In this document: positions 9,862-22,184 of the stretch, piece by piece
Layout: each line of letters opens with the position of its first letter
Numbering within the stretch: the stretch's first letter is position 1
Translations under genes and position numbers: made by a program
Source of the DNA: Cruorifilaria tuberocauda
Taxonomy: Eukaryota > Nematoda > Chromadorea > Rhabditida > Onchocercidae
Direction: 5' to 3'
DNA length: 27,508 bases
Assembly: GCA_013365365.1 (NCBI GenBank)
Contig: JABVXU010000662.1
Location: forward strand, 1-27,508
Notes under the pieces: generated by a model
What the model was told of the DNA's origin: nothing
What the model saw: only the letters and a program-made list of their open reading frames with translations
Databases searched by the model: none

Positions 9862-12800
9862 ATGTTTGAAGATGATCCACCACCATTTCCTTCGGCTGCA
9901 TCTATTGAAATCCCATCTGATAGCACTTTTGCTGACTTGAGCGATCATAATCGATTTACTGCTGTTGCGGATGATGACTACGATGGGAATAACACAGAGT
10001 TTTGTTCACACATATCAGCTGTACTTCAAAATGAATCAGATTCAGAATTTGTTAGTGCCGAGGCAGCGGCACTTCGGAATGAATGTACAGGAATAAGCAA
10101 AACTCCAGATTGCGCTAAGAATCTTGTTGAAATTCTACCATATAGCGATTTTCATGGACAGCACAATCGTTCATCTTTTTCTTTACAATCCCGATCTTCT
10201 CAACTTGCTCAAATTTCTAATTTTCAAAATTCATCGCCTAAGATCTTAAGCCGTCGTGAAGATTCAGATGTGGTAGAAAGTTCCATTATGGCTTATTCTC
10301 AGGTCAATTCTTTAGTTATCAGCATATTAATCATTCTTCGAAACATATCTTTCAAATACTTGCACTTAATGTTGGTTTATTCTTTAGGAAGATGGAACTA
10401 TTTGCGGTGAATCCTACAGTGTATCAGCTTTTATAAAAGGGAGGAAGAATTCGATTTCAGTAGAAAGTGCAAAAGACGAGACAAAAAATAGTTCATATTT
10501 GGAGAATATTGATTCGATTGATGAAAACAAAACAGGAATAGTTGTGCAAAGTGCTTTGGAGAACAATGAAGATGATGATGAATTTGGTGATTTCGAGAAA
10601 TTTACTAAAGCGGTTCATATTCGCTTATATTACAAAATTATAAGAGAACAATTCACTTGTGTCCCTTTCGAATTTCAAAATTTTCTAGTTTAGTTCCTCA
10701 AACATAAATATAGTGAACAATTTTTTTATAACCTATTGTGTTTAATTCATTAAGTTCAGGAAGGTGAAAATGACAATTGGGCAGATTTCGAATTTTCTTC
10801 ATTGTCTGAATTTGATATGAAAAATAAGTCAACTGGAACTATTGCGTCTTCAGCAGCAGAATTGCAATATATTGCTGAAATTGTAAATTTATGCGATTTA
10901 TTTGAATCATTTCTTACATCCGTTCGTTATTTTTTAGACTTGTGTTATAAGAAAGCTAAAATTTAATCGTATTTGGTAAGAAGCGATCAAAGCACCTTTA
11001 AATCGTAGAATATAAGGCATAATCCCTTATAAACATTATCCCTCTTTCATGATAACATTGGTGTCACCGACTATATTAAATATCTCTTACCCTTACTGTT
11101 CTCTTCATATACCTAAATGAGATTAAAGAATTTACGCTCTGAAAATCGTATATATTTCAGCCAATATTACCGACACTTCTAGAAAATTTATGCGACAATG
11201 AACTATGGACAACAGTCGCTAGAGAGGAAGAAAATAACGACGAACATGATATTCTTGATTATGGAATATATGAAACATTAAGCGATGCAATAAATACGAA
11301 AGGCAAAGATAGGTAAAATTTTTTCTCTACATGGTTTATGCTAAATTCAAAGAATTATAGCGATAGTTTCTAAATTTTTGCATCTGTCTTCAGATTTGTG
11401 ATTGCTTTTACTAGGAAAATTATTGATAGTTTCGTGATTTTTTGCTTTACCAGAAAATGTTGCTTTGGATTAGATAAGCTGATAATTAATTAATCCAAAA
11501 TTTTATTTTTGATATATTAGTGATAAATCATTTTGATCTTAACCGAAACCATGCTTAGGCCAGATGAAATGATGTGGATAGCAGTAAGCATTATCGAGGA
11601 TGCGCAAGCGTTAAAACTGCAGTGGCATAATTCATCTATTCGGAGTTACTTTTTACATTCACTAAATATTGATGAAAATCGGGTTCGTTGCTGTTATTCT
11701 TTAATGCGAAAAAATTCTTACACTGGTAATTATTCCCATTGCCGCTTTTTAATATCGTGAAGATAACAGTTTAGAAGTACGAAAGTTATTAGATGCCACA
11801 ATTGCTTCTTTCCGGCGAATAAATTTTAATCTTTTTTTTTCAGACTGTTATTCGGAATTCAGATCTTCCTGTATTTGCGCAACAGCTTGAAGAAAGTACA
11901 GTTCTTACACCTGCCTCTGTGGTGAAAGGCAGTGCTGGAATTACACTGATAGATGAAAAAACTTCGTAAGCTTCGAACATTCAATCTCTAATAACATTTA
12001 AATCTTACCGCTGGTTTATGAGCCAGTTATCATCATTTTCAGGTTGCCGCAGTCAAATTCAGCTGACTTCTTATCTGATGTAGGTATCAAAAGGTAAGGA
12101 ACAGTTGGTGTTTTTGCAATGGATTAGGATATTTGCGGATATACTTTATATTTGCATGACAGAAATGTGGAGCTTTTCACTGCTTCTAGATTTGCGTGTA
12201 GTCCCTATGTTTCTTTAATCATTAATCTTGCCTTGTTTAATCCCTCGGAAAGTAAAATAACATCAGGAGTAGAACTTGAAAATTTGAATTAAACTGTTTA
12301 ATTTCTTTATGCTAAATTTGTAAACATGAATCAAGTCAAATACTCCATTAATCTTAAAAAATCTTTTCTGTCTCATTCTTTCCTAGCTTTTTTAATTTCA
12401 TTCTTTTGCTCAAATTCTTTTCCATGCGTCTGATTTATGTATAACCACTAGTTATTTGCTGAGAGAATATGGGGATAATTTTATGCTGTTAAATAGTAAG
12501 AATATTTTAATTAGTTTCTTCTACCTGCTTTTAGTTTTGAAAATTTGCTGTTTGCAGGCAACGCAAAAAATGCGTGTTGATTTAAATTGAAACATAGATC
12601 TTGAAGAAGTATATCAGCATCACAGATCGCATGATCCATGTATGAGGTTACAGGAAAAGATTCAGATCTTATTTCTTACAGGTCTCCAGTCAAGCAGCAG
12701 ACACCTTCAAGATCCATCACTATTGATTCATTGGCCGTTCCACCAGTGCATTTCGACTGGAATAATTCCGGTCTAACAAATCCTCTCAAAACGGGATGTA

Positions 12801-14179
12801 TGTTCTTTCTTCTAACAAATTCTTTTGAAACAAGATGTATGCTCCTTTTTTCTCATTTCATTTAATAGACTTGATTGAAGGAAGGGATCAGCAGTTTATT
12901 TGCGGGTCTAACATTATTTGTCTTTTAATGCTGTTTTTTTAATGTTTCAGGTGATTTTCATATTTTCTTCAGTGATTTTTCAGTATCTTTTCAGTATATT
13001 TTTCATACAATGGCTTCCAGATTAAATTATCATTTATAATGAAATAGTCAATATTATTTATTCTCGCATGTGTAAAATTAAGCTTAGTTCCAAGTCATAT
13101 TTAATCATAACCGAACTTAATTCTGTGGTTTCGATGGACTTTGCTGCTTAAAAAATTTTTTACATCTCCTGAAATTGGTTAGTCGACCTTCCTCAAAAGC
13201 TACGTCAAAATTTTTTTTTATAGCATTAAATGTATCATCCGCATCGCTAGACTTGGATTTTTTGGTATCCACAAATAGTAAAGGCTCAGTTGATGATAAT
13301 TCGCCAACCACGCAAGTGTTTTCAACACTGCAGAAGGTTCTATTCTTGTTTTCTATATTCTAATGGTTTAATAATAAATTTTTGTTAAAAGATCTCATAC
13401 GCTTGAAATAAAGATATTGGGTTTCAAGTAATATCTTTGTGCTTATTTGTACTTGTACATTCACTGTGTAAACGGATTGTTAAAAGATTGCTTATAGCTG
13501 TATTGACATTGTCTCTTCCTTTCATAGAAAATTGGCAACGAGTACAGGTATGAACATTAACATAGCGTCGAAATTCAAGATGGTAGTCATTGTTAATTTA
13601 TATGCACCGTGGAATTTCTAAATTCTTAAAATTAAAACTTGTTATTAAATAAATTTGTAATTTCCTGCAGGACCTGACTGCGTTTGGTCTAGATTTGCCT
13701 GATGATGTCGAAAAGAGGAAAACTGAAAAAGATACATCAAGCAATACATTGTAAGTGATTGATTTTTTCGCGTTAAGAGGCAGAAACTAATAGAAATCGT
13801 TTAATTGGCTTCTTTCTGTCCATTTAAGAATTTTTTAGTTTAAGAATGCATTATTTTCTTTATAACGTGATCTACACTTTGCTAGTTAGTGCTTCTGTGA
13901 GGGAAAACCATATAGCATAAATATCGTTAAATATTTCAGTGGTATCTATAAAAAAATTATTGTGTGTTACTCAGATATTTTATGCTATTTCAATACGAAT
14001 TTCCAATCTTTCTTTGTTCCAGGATTGTATTGGATTACATGCTAAACAAAAATGGTGATAAACGAAAGTATAAGCCAGTGAGCGAACTTTCACTTGATGC
14101 TCGAGCTCTTCATGATCAGTTGCCGGATCTCGACTATATGTTATCCAATGTTCTGCTTTTTCCCGTCGTCGATCGCTAA
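9862..14179 (+). CDS. AFTPH: Aftiphilin homologue, clathrin/AP-1 trafficking factor (eleven exons)
   Basis: Exons: 9862-10302, 10388-10612, 10760-10882, 11161-11312, 11559-11682, 11844-11965, 12043-12093, 12682-12797, 13224-13336, 13671-13750, 14023-14179. All phases agree, giving about 567 aa. In vertebrates aftiphilin binds clathrin and the AP-1 gamma-ear in post-Golgi trafficking. The acidic N-terminal half carries an FGDF motif in DDDEFGDFEKF (209-219), fitting the gamma-ear ligand pattern, and a WADF motif (229-232), fitting WxxF appendage binding. The aftiphilin clathrin-binding-box region is present: LQWHNSS and HSLNID (about 334-352). It is followed by VHFDWNNSGLTNPL (435-448), very close to the vertebrate segment, and a C-terminal LPDLDYMLSNVLLFP (549-563) matching the vertebrate LPDL...LMFP end. 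The start follows an SL-type acceptor. The exon-5 acceptor (CTTAG before 11559) is weak, but the better-looking acceptor at 11519-11520 leads straight into stops. Homology is firm; individual small exons are less certain. Confidence 0.88.
12772..12850 (+). repeat. 39-base tandem duplication spanning an exon end and its donor
   Basis: Two adjacent copies (12772-12810 and 12811-12850) share TCTAACAAAT, then a GATGTATG core exactly 39 bases apart. The first copy contains the 3' end of aftiphilin exon 8 and its GTATGT donor at 12798. The second carries a matching GTATGC donor at 12837. Both donors are in the same phase, and the frame is open across the duplication. Confidence 0.8.
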
Positions 14180-16005
14180 TTAATGAATTTATGGTACGGT
14201 TGACTAGGATTTCCATTATTTAATTATCATACAGATAACCAGGTTTTTTGGAGTGTTTTTTTTTTAGTTTATTTTCCTGAATGAGGTGTAAAATTCTAAA
14301 GCATTCACATTTCCTTTTTATATTTTTATACGGTAATTATTGTATTGTTTTGACTTATCCTGTGAATTCTTTAAACATATCTGTTTGCTTTGATACGGGT
14401 AATTCGTGCTTTGTTGTGATTTTTTCTTGTAATTTTTAAAATGCTTTGTCGAAAAAACTTCACTGAGTGGATTTTTTTCAGCTCAAATTTCCAATATTGT
14501 TGACCATCAATTTTTGTACCGTATTGTAACTCATCATCAAAATTTCTGTGTTTTTGTAAACTGTGTTTTTTATTCAGTTATTTGTAAATTTAGTAGAATG
14601 TGGGAATATAAAAATTTCATGCAACAAATTTTTATCACTTAAAAAATAGAATCAGAAATTTTGCTGGACTTCTCAGCAAATATTTTTGCTAATAGTATTG
14701 TGGCCTTTCCATTAAGTTAATGCATCTTACATGATTTTGTACTGTTAAAGTTTGATTTTCTCTCAGCTTCTTTATATTGCTATTTGGAATATTAATTTTG
14801 GTATATGTTAAACTGCTTTACTAAAAATCCATTTCTATTTAAAGTTCCATTTATTTATTTAAATCAGAATAGATTTAACCGTGCTATCAATATATCTTAT
14901 AGATCAATTTTGAACAGCTAAAATAGTTAAAATATAGTAGGGTTAGATCGAAATAAACTTCCGTAGAATTTATTATATAATCTTTTCGAAATAAAATTCA
15001 AACAGTAACAGTTATAAAAATTTCTATGTTTGAAATATATTATATCCAGTTTTTCTCAATAATATATCATCAACGTCATTAGGTAAATATTCAAGAGTCT
15101 TTGGAAAACTTTCTATCAATATAAGTTTAACTAGACGAATAGTTGGAATGATCCTAGAATTTAACGTTTTAGGAGTTTATTGGAATTTTTGGCTCTAATT
15201 TCTCCCATTGTAACATATCGAACATAACTAAAATAACAATAAATAGCACTTTTGACTGAAAAACGATCTATGTGCCAGTAGAGTGATATCTAAAAAGTAG
15301 ATGAGAAGGATTTTCTTTGAAGTTTTACTGGCGCCAACGTTCTCTTATCCTCAGTGTCTGTCATTTGTTTTTTTATAACCAAATGAATGAATTGATTCAC
15401 TTCACGCTACTTCCGTTAACTTACTAAACTTTGTTTATTCTTCAAATGAATTTGTTGAAAAAAAGGAAAAAGAAAATACAAAATTTAGCCACTATACTGA
15501 TTTACACACTTCAATTGTATATCAAACAGATACGTACATAACTTTCAGAGAGGAAAAAAGTTCAAATTTAGAATCGAATTTTTGATTAGATTAACGTAAT
15601 GTCGAAATTTACGCCAAACATATGTTGCAATTTACTTTTTTCCTTCGCGTCACCTTACGCAAAAGTCATTCATCGACAGGAACAAGTAATTTATAGCGGT
15701 CAAATATGCCACATTAAAAGTTCCGATATTTTTTAAATGAAATATTGAAATTGTAATGCTTTTTTAGGAAAAAATAAATGAAAATTGATATTTTGCTGTG
15801 GATGAGATAGTGCAGTGAATAATAATCAAACAAATAACCAATAATAATTAAGGTTATTAGATGTTCAAAATTTCGGGTTCTCGTTTACGATCTACCCATA
15901 TGTCTTAGAAGCACATTTATTGCATTCAAGCAGAATTACCACAAATCATTTTATATTATTTGCTTTGACTCAAATTTCAATTTTATTTTATTAATTGTTA
16001 ATTTG
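14180..16005. other. Aftiphilin 3' flank and AT-rich intergenic DNA
   Basis: The region is T-rich just after the aftiphilin stop, consistent with a 3'UTR. AATAAA-type signals were noted only much further on (near 14950-14995), so the true end is unclear. No open frame with coding character, RNA gene or repeat family was recognised in the remainder. Confidence 0.4.
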
Positions 16006-16052
16006 CTAGCCTGAGATGGTTTGTAAAATTTCCCAGTCGTCAGTCTCTCCCG

Positions 16053-16494
16053 TCAAAAAAACAATGTTTTCCAAAGATCCAGGTCAGTTATAAAATTTCC
16101 CAAAAAAGCCTGTTCTGATGAAAATAATTCAAATAAAGTGGATTCGAATCATTGACACGAAATAACATGGAAGTTAAGTAATCCTCGTTTTAACTTTCTT
16201 GATGTCGAATTTACCATTATTTTGACTTTGCAACAAATGATATATAATATAACGAAATTGAGTAATCAGTAATACTGTAAAGATTAGAATTGTATATGAT
16301 TGATTGGTAAGGTGTGATCTATCAGTCAGTACTGTACTCATTTGATCAGGCCTTAATACAATAACAGCACTGTCAAACAGTTGACCGACTGAATGGCGAC
16401 TCGATCCAAAAATGTTGAAGGAAGAGGGAAGGAATGGACGACGACACATACCGTTGACTGATTGTCGGCGCCTTGAAGCGATCACTTCGAGCAT
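16053..16494 (-). CDS. Small single-pass membrane protein, unknown function (two exons)
   Basis: Exon 1 is 16215-16494 and exon 2 is 16053-16114, joined through a GTAAAT donor and a TTTTCATCAG acceptor in matching phase, giving 113 aa. If the donor is not used, the frame reads to a stop at 16174 (106 aa). The ATG is the first in frame and lies 27 bases after a TATCTTTTTAG acceptor, which supports a real transcript. The N-terminal half is basic (SRRR, CRRP) with no signal peptide. Residues 67-88 form one hydrophobic segment (SYTILIFTVLLITQF and on), followed by a short tail. This gives a type II or tail-anchored-like layout. No family was recognised. A longer open frame continues after a 7-T run in the last exon (see findings). 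Moderately confident that it is coding. Confidence 0.5.
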
Positions 16495-16521
16495 TCTGGT
16501 TGGCGCCTCTCAGGAGCCAGT

Positions 16522-16532
16522 CTAAAAAGATA
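16522..16532 (-). promoter_or_regulatory. Acceptor upstream of the small membrane protein start
   Basis: On the minus strand ATCTTTTTAG ends 27 bases before the ATG at 16494, with an in-frame TGA between them. It is either a spliced-leader acceptor or the end of a 5'UTR intron. Confidence 0.45.
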
Positions 16533-18113
16533 TCAGCTGTTTTCCCTACTCCCCCTCATCTTCTACAATTTCAAATAACTTTTTGCTCTCCCAAATTTTC
16601 GTTATCAATTGAATGACTAAGTTGTATTCATAACATCAAATTTTGAATTATATCAAAATTTAATTTTCTTTTTTTGGAAAAATAACTGTCTGATGGAAAA
16701 GATGCTAGTTGATGCATGCAGTTTGAATGCATTGTTGAATAGATCGGAGTGTGACAGAATGAATAGCTAACATCAAAAGCAGAGATTTTGTCGAAATTAC
16801 AAATTTCTGTAAAAATATTAATTTATCAGAATTAGTCACACCAACATATATTTTTATATGAAATTAGCTACCAAAAGAGAAAATGCATAGTTTTGACGTA
16901 AGAATTTGTTACTAAAAATTGTAACTGAAATAAGTAAAGGAAAAACTTTCAAATTTTTATTTTGTCTATTCAAAAACTTTGCAATAAAACCGTGTAAAAT
17001 TTGTATTAATATTATAGTGAATTGCAACAAATGCTTAGATGAAATTAGGAAATGAATATTTGAAATTTAAAATGAATAAAAATTTTTAAATGGATAATTA
17101 GCAGAAACTAAATCATCCGAATTTAACGCAAAAATACATTCACAAAAGAAATATATATGTTTTTTCTTTTATGCACAAAATTAGTACAAATAAATAAACG
17201 CGTATAATAATAAAGATAATAATAGTAATAGTAATAATAATGACAGTAATAATCGTGATAATAATAATAATAACATAGTAATAGTAATAATAGAATAATA
17301 GCATGAGATCATTTGTATTTCGTGAGGAAGACATTTTTTTGATAAATATAAGCAACAGTTTCGAATTGAACAACTTCGCAGAATAATGTCTTAATCTTTA
17401 TTTGTTTCAGTCATAAGTTAACCAAACAATCTTATGAACAAGAAGGAATAAGATTGTTAGGACGGAAAATTTTATCGAATCCTTGCATTTTGGGAACTGA
17501 AATTACAAAACGTCATTTCGAGTTTAGCAATTCAAAGTTTTGCTTGATTTCCAACTTTAAAATTTCATTTTGACAAAATTAAATCTTTTCTAATATTTTT
17601 CAAAATGACAAGGAATTCTTTTCCTTCTTCATCTATTTATATTTTAATAAAAACCTGTAGGTAAACTTTTAGTAGTATTGAAAATCTAACAACTTGTCGC
17701 AATTCTATTTATTGTTCTTTTTAAGACTTTAATCTGATTAAATCTAAAAATTTACAATCAAATATAAATATTTGATGACAAATTTATCTTGAATGCAATT
17801 ATATTAAAATTAACAATTACAATTAAACATATGAAATCATTTATATTCATAAAAAATTTCTTATGCAATTCAAATATCATTTCTTATTTGTTACCTGTAC
17901 TGTATCTGTACTATTATTGGAAACAATGTTTTACTAAATCAGATATTTCTTTTCGGAAATTTTCAAAAAAGAAAAAACTCCATAATTTAATCATTAAATA
18001 TTGAATTACTTTACATTAAAAGCTTAAAACGATCAAACAAAAAAGACGTAAAAATATAAATCAATATAACTTAGGAGTATAACCTGGTTTTCTCGTAGTA
18101 AAATCCGATTACT
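16533..18113. other. AT-rich intergenic DNA
   Basis: No gene is supported here. Two listed-size open frames exist: 17140-17373 (minus), which is the microsatellite read as Ile/Tyr/Val runs, and 17789-18004 (plus), with no motifs. Both are judged non-coding. Confidence 0.45.
17204..17304. repeat. Imperfect ATA/GTA/ATG trinucleotide microsatellite
   Basis: About 100 bases of interrupted AAT, AGT and GAT triplets (for example AATAATAGTAATAGTAAT). Reading it on the minus strand gives an artificial run of Ile, Tyr, Val and Thr. It is a simple-sequence repeat with many substitutions, suggesting age. Confidence 0.85.
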
Positions 18114-21100
18114 TTATCGATCATCTTCTTCGCTTTCAAGATTATTTCCGCTCAATGCAATACATTTACATTTCTTCACTTTGATCACTTTTCGCTTCAA
18201 TTCCTTTGGATTTTTCCTCGGACAATCCAGTTTCACCTGCTTCCGTATGGGATTATTAAATACACCTCAGTAACTAAGTAAATTCAATCATAAATTAGAC
18301 TATTTTGAAGAAAAAAAATTACTTTTCAAGATTAATTTTTTTAGCATTTCATACTAAAATCTCTGACAGCACGGATTTATTGTTAATTCACTCTTCAATT
18401 TGAACTTTTTACGTTTTTTATTTCTATTATTGAATGAAATTTTTGCAAAATAATACAATTAGAAAGATGAAAACCTCAACAGTATCCCATTCAGCTGGCC
18501 TACACACCGAACAACTTTGAAACATCGCATCCAACTTCAATTTCCGTGGCCTCAAACGTGGTATGAAGTAGGAGGAACAAGTCCCATGACAAAACCGGTT
18601 ATGCACTACCTACAAATTTATCACTACTTTTTTTTGATCATGCTTTTTTGGTATATGTGTATATACTACTCCGAATACGGGCACAGTTTCATTATATTTG
18701 AATTTTAAGATTTCTAAAATGATTGCTTTATTAAAATATTATTATATATACATTTATCCACCTGATATTCGTTTCGTACTTATATCATGAAATCATTGTG
18801 ATAGTTTTTCAATATCATGAAAGAAATCTTGGAATGATATTGATTTTATAATAAAGCAACAAAATTATACCTTTGATAAGCAACCATCCATACGGATACG
18901 TTGTTTAAAAATTTGACCATCACAATGTGCTACTGGTCTTGAATCATCTAGTCTTCCTAAGCTTACTTCTTGGTTCACTTGTTGTAATGCTTCTTTCGGT
19001 GATGAAATCACTTTCTTCCCTAACATTTATTTATTAATTAATAAGAGAAAAATATTTCTAAGTTAGAAAATATCATGGAAATTAAGTTTTAGATAAAAAT
19101 GAATTCGAAAAAATCCTTATTTCAATTAAAATTTCATCCAAACTTTTCCTTAATTATTATTGATTTTCACCTTTTTTTTCGGCTTTTAATTGCTTTCGCA
19201 TGTAGCGTTGAAGCCATTTTAAGCGTTTTTGATCAGAAGTTAACAGTGGTGGTTCGATGTACGGTTCAGAATGCAATGAAATGAATGCTTTCTTTGCTAT
19301 TTCATCAAAAATAGATGCATTTTCCACTTTGTACTGAATATACCTATAAACTAGCATTCGTTATTTCTGAGTGTGAAACGAAATCTTCAAAATTCAACGA
19401 AAATTTCACAATTTTAAGTATTTCTCATTTCATTAGCTAATGTTTCTTACAAAATTGTAGTTTTTTGCAAGGGTACAAAAATGCTTCATAGTGCAAATAT
19501 TCTGATTCAATGATAACGTAACACATAAAAGAATAAATTCGGGAAATCAGGAAATTAATCAGTTCCATTCCGTATCAGAAAGACCTCTCTAATTTATAAG
19601 ATGAAACAATAGTAATGAGATCTTGAAATTGTAGCAGACAGAAATTTGATTCAATTTCATAAATTATTAAAGCACACTGTTTCGATTTAATTGGAGAAAC
19701 TAAATTAATTTCGAATTTAATAAGAGAATATTTGAAGAGAAAATGAAATGATACAAATGCGCACCAGCGGGAAATGGAATGCTGCAGCACTGAGAAAGAT
19801 ACTTTGTTTAGAGCTTTAACTTCAAAATTGAAAAAAAAATGAAGGCCAATATTGTCCATATTTTTCGTTTGCATATTAAGATCGGTTATTAAAAAATCCT
19901 TACAAAGGTGAATTTAAGGTAAATATCAACGTAAGGAGTTTGAAAATTGAAATGCCTTTTGTTGAAAATATAAGTGCTAAAATATCCAAAAAAGAAAAAA
20001 ATTCGAGTTTTAATTTCAAATAACCTAAGATTTCTTATTCTTTAAATTTCTTCACTTAATGCATTGAAGATCTTCTCAGCTTCTTATATTTCTAAAAATT
20101 ACAGAAAACAGCAAAAGTAAAAGACCTTCTCACTACTTTTCAAATTTTTGACTATTTATTTTTCATTTCATTGATTATAAAATTTATATAATATGAAATG
20201 TTGCCTCAAATCATATTGTTTGTAATAGCCAGTTGGTTATCTCTTAATCATACATAAATAATACTCGCAAAAAAAACACGAGAAAATTATTTGATCACTA
20301 TTCTCCCTCACTTTTTTGCTTATTAATTCTTTACATAATCAATTGCCATTGTTTGGGGATGGAGAAATTTTTTTCGAACACTCAATTATGAATTAAAATG
20401 AATCAATCAATGCTTAAAGTGAAATGCTTTATGATCAGATAAATGGAAATGAGCGGTAATATATCGATCACATCGAATTTTACAGTAGCAAAAATTTCTT
20501 AATGTTTTATAAATCTCAATTGAACAAGAAATATAAAGAAATATAAATACATAAGAAAAAAGTTTTAAATAGCATGAAACTGCCAAGCGCTTATAAATTC
20601 TTTATCAGTTCAAGCAGTTATGCACATATATTATGGAGAGATTTGGCAGAATGTTTAACTAGAAATTTAAAAAACTATAAAATTGAAATAAAATATTCGA
20701 ATAGTTTTGAGTATTCGAAACTTTAACTAATGAATTAATTTGGGCGTCAATTTTAACTCATAAGCGTAAGGACTACGATGGGCTTTGAGGATTCACGATA
20801 TATCTGTTATACCACTTCTGAGAATTATCACTGAAAATACAGTATTGAAAATACACTTGTTAGTGCGACAATTGCTTATAAATGTAATGGGCGCATTTAG
20901 GTCAACCATTCGATATTAATCTAAGAGATTATTATTTGATGAAATATTTTAAAAAAAAATTATTTACACTTAAAATATTTGAGGATGTGAACGGAGCAAT
21001 TTAGCTAGCATAAAATATTACCGTTCAAAACGACAATTTATTTTCCAACCTTTCAATTAGATTTCTTTGTCTTCTTTTTTGGCAAAAATATTATTCTTAA

Positions 21101-22184
21101 AAAAAAGGAAAAAGACTACCGAATTTGGTAGTCCGCTGATTAACGTAAATTAAAAAATTAATAATAAAATCAATGCAAAAAATAATGCATTTATTCAGTT
21201 TGAAAAAAAACTGTAAAATTTCCTTCAGATTTCAAATAAGAAATGATATTTAAAATTAGATAATAAACTGATTTTTTATTCTTAAAAATGTATGTCTGTC
21301 ACCTGAAGATTGGAAAAAATTGTTTAAAAAGTGATTGTTGAACGGATTGTTAATGTGGGCTAACATAAATCATCGGAATACAACTTTTTTTGATGTATAA
21401 CGTAAATTCGCCAATTTGCAATTACAAAGTCCAAACTTCAAACTTTCTTTAGAATTCGTTTCTTATCAATTGTGTCGAGAGAGAATATTATTTACATGCC
21501 AAAAAACTGATAACTTGATGAGATTGATCATAATTTCAACAGTTTGATTGTGCATGCGCTGCACACAAATGCAAGCACAGAAAGGCGCGCGCGCATTCTT
21601 TGAATGCGGTAATGAACGAATGCTAATTTTAATTAAATTACCAAATTATTTTTATTTGAAAAAATGTTTTCAGATATGGAAAGTATCAATTAATTTGTAA
21701 AACTATTTTATTTTGAAGAATTTCTAAAATAACGATGAATTGAAAAAGAGACAAGAAACTATTCTTTTTCTGTGGTTTATCGTCATGTAATCTTTTAGGT
21801 TAAACTATCGATGAATTTGTTTCTGTTTATTTTAATTCATTTGGAGATTAATAGGATATTAAAGAAATGATAGATTATATCTTAAATCGTAGGAAAGTCT
21901 CATTTTCAAGATAATTATTATCAATTAAGATAAAGGATTAATTTGCATTCGAGATTGTTAATATGTTTATAAATTTTTTCAGTACTTGTGAATATTGCTA
22001 ACCTAGCAGAAGAGGTGGCAGGTGACTGTTCAACGACACCAACATTAACGACCGGTGTACCATTAGTAGGTACCATCAGTAAATAATCGCAACGTATCAG
22101 TATCATTATAAATTTCAGTAGGAGTGAAATAACAGTACGGCTGGGCCTATCTGTAAAGGCCCTACCAATAATACCAATTCGCAT
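18114..22184 (-). CDS. Secreted DAN/gremlin-type cystine-knot protein, probable BMP antagonist (five exons)
   Basis: Exons, 5' to 3': 22003-22184, 19171-19343, 18871-19019, 18475-18609, 18114-18236. All four junctions agree in phase, giving about 253 aa. The C-terminal cystine knot is diagnostic: AHCDGQIFKQR, MDGC, NRFCHGTCSSYFIPRL, FQSCSVCRP, KLDCP and KKCKCI. These preserve all nine cysteines and the spacing of gremlin, including the NRFCxGxC...FYIPR and FQSCSxC signatures. Gremlin/DAN proteins are secreted and bind BMP-type TGF-beta ligands, blocking receptor access. A DBL-1/BMP-like ligand is the inferred target here. The N-terminus has a basic stretch, then a hydrophobic segment (about residues 17-38) that could act as a signal peptide or signal anchor. 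A charged linker of about 110 residues precedes the knot. The ATG is the first in frame, with a TGA just upstream. No SL acceptor is obvious, so a 5'UTR exon is possible. The acidic tail ends in SEEDDR. Confidence 0.9.
19344..22002 (-). other. Long first intron of the gremlin-like gene
   Basis: This is a 2,659-base AT-rich intron. A 99-codon minus-strand frame at 19575-19874 lies inside it, but it lacks splice context or motifs and was not accepted. A short alternating GC run, (GC)5, sits at 21585-21594. A large first intron in a developmental signalling gene could hold enhancers, but no element was recognised. Confidence 0.6.

Noticed and set aside
13117..13311. 64-codon minus-strand frame with a protein-like sequence inside aftiphilin
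   Set aside because: It is antisense to a plus-strand exon (13224-13336) whose phase and translation match vertebrate aftiphilin (LDLDF...VDD). The minus frame is its shadow.
13533..13560. Possible 20-base micro-exon (acceptor TTTCATAG, donor GTATGA) in aftiphilin
   Set aside because: Its length does not fit the phases of the flanking exons, which join correctly without it.
13980..14216. 78-codon minus-strand frame over the last aftiphilin exon
   Set aside because: It is a shadow of the plus-strand exon encoding the conserved LPDL...LLFP end.
16144..16160. tRNA B-box-like GATTCGAATCC on the minus strand
   Set aside because: The flanking bases do not form a T-stem, and no A-box or acceptor stem is present.
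17140..17373. Minus-strand frame of Ile/Tyr/Val runs resembling a membrane segment
   Set aside because: It is produced by the trinucleotide microsatellite and not a protein gene.
19575..19874. 99-codon minus-strand frame in the gremlin-like first intron
   Set aside because: It has no motifs, no splice or start context, and AT-driven composition; a chance frame is most likely.
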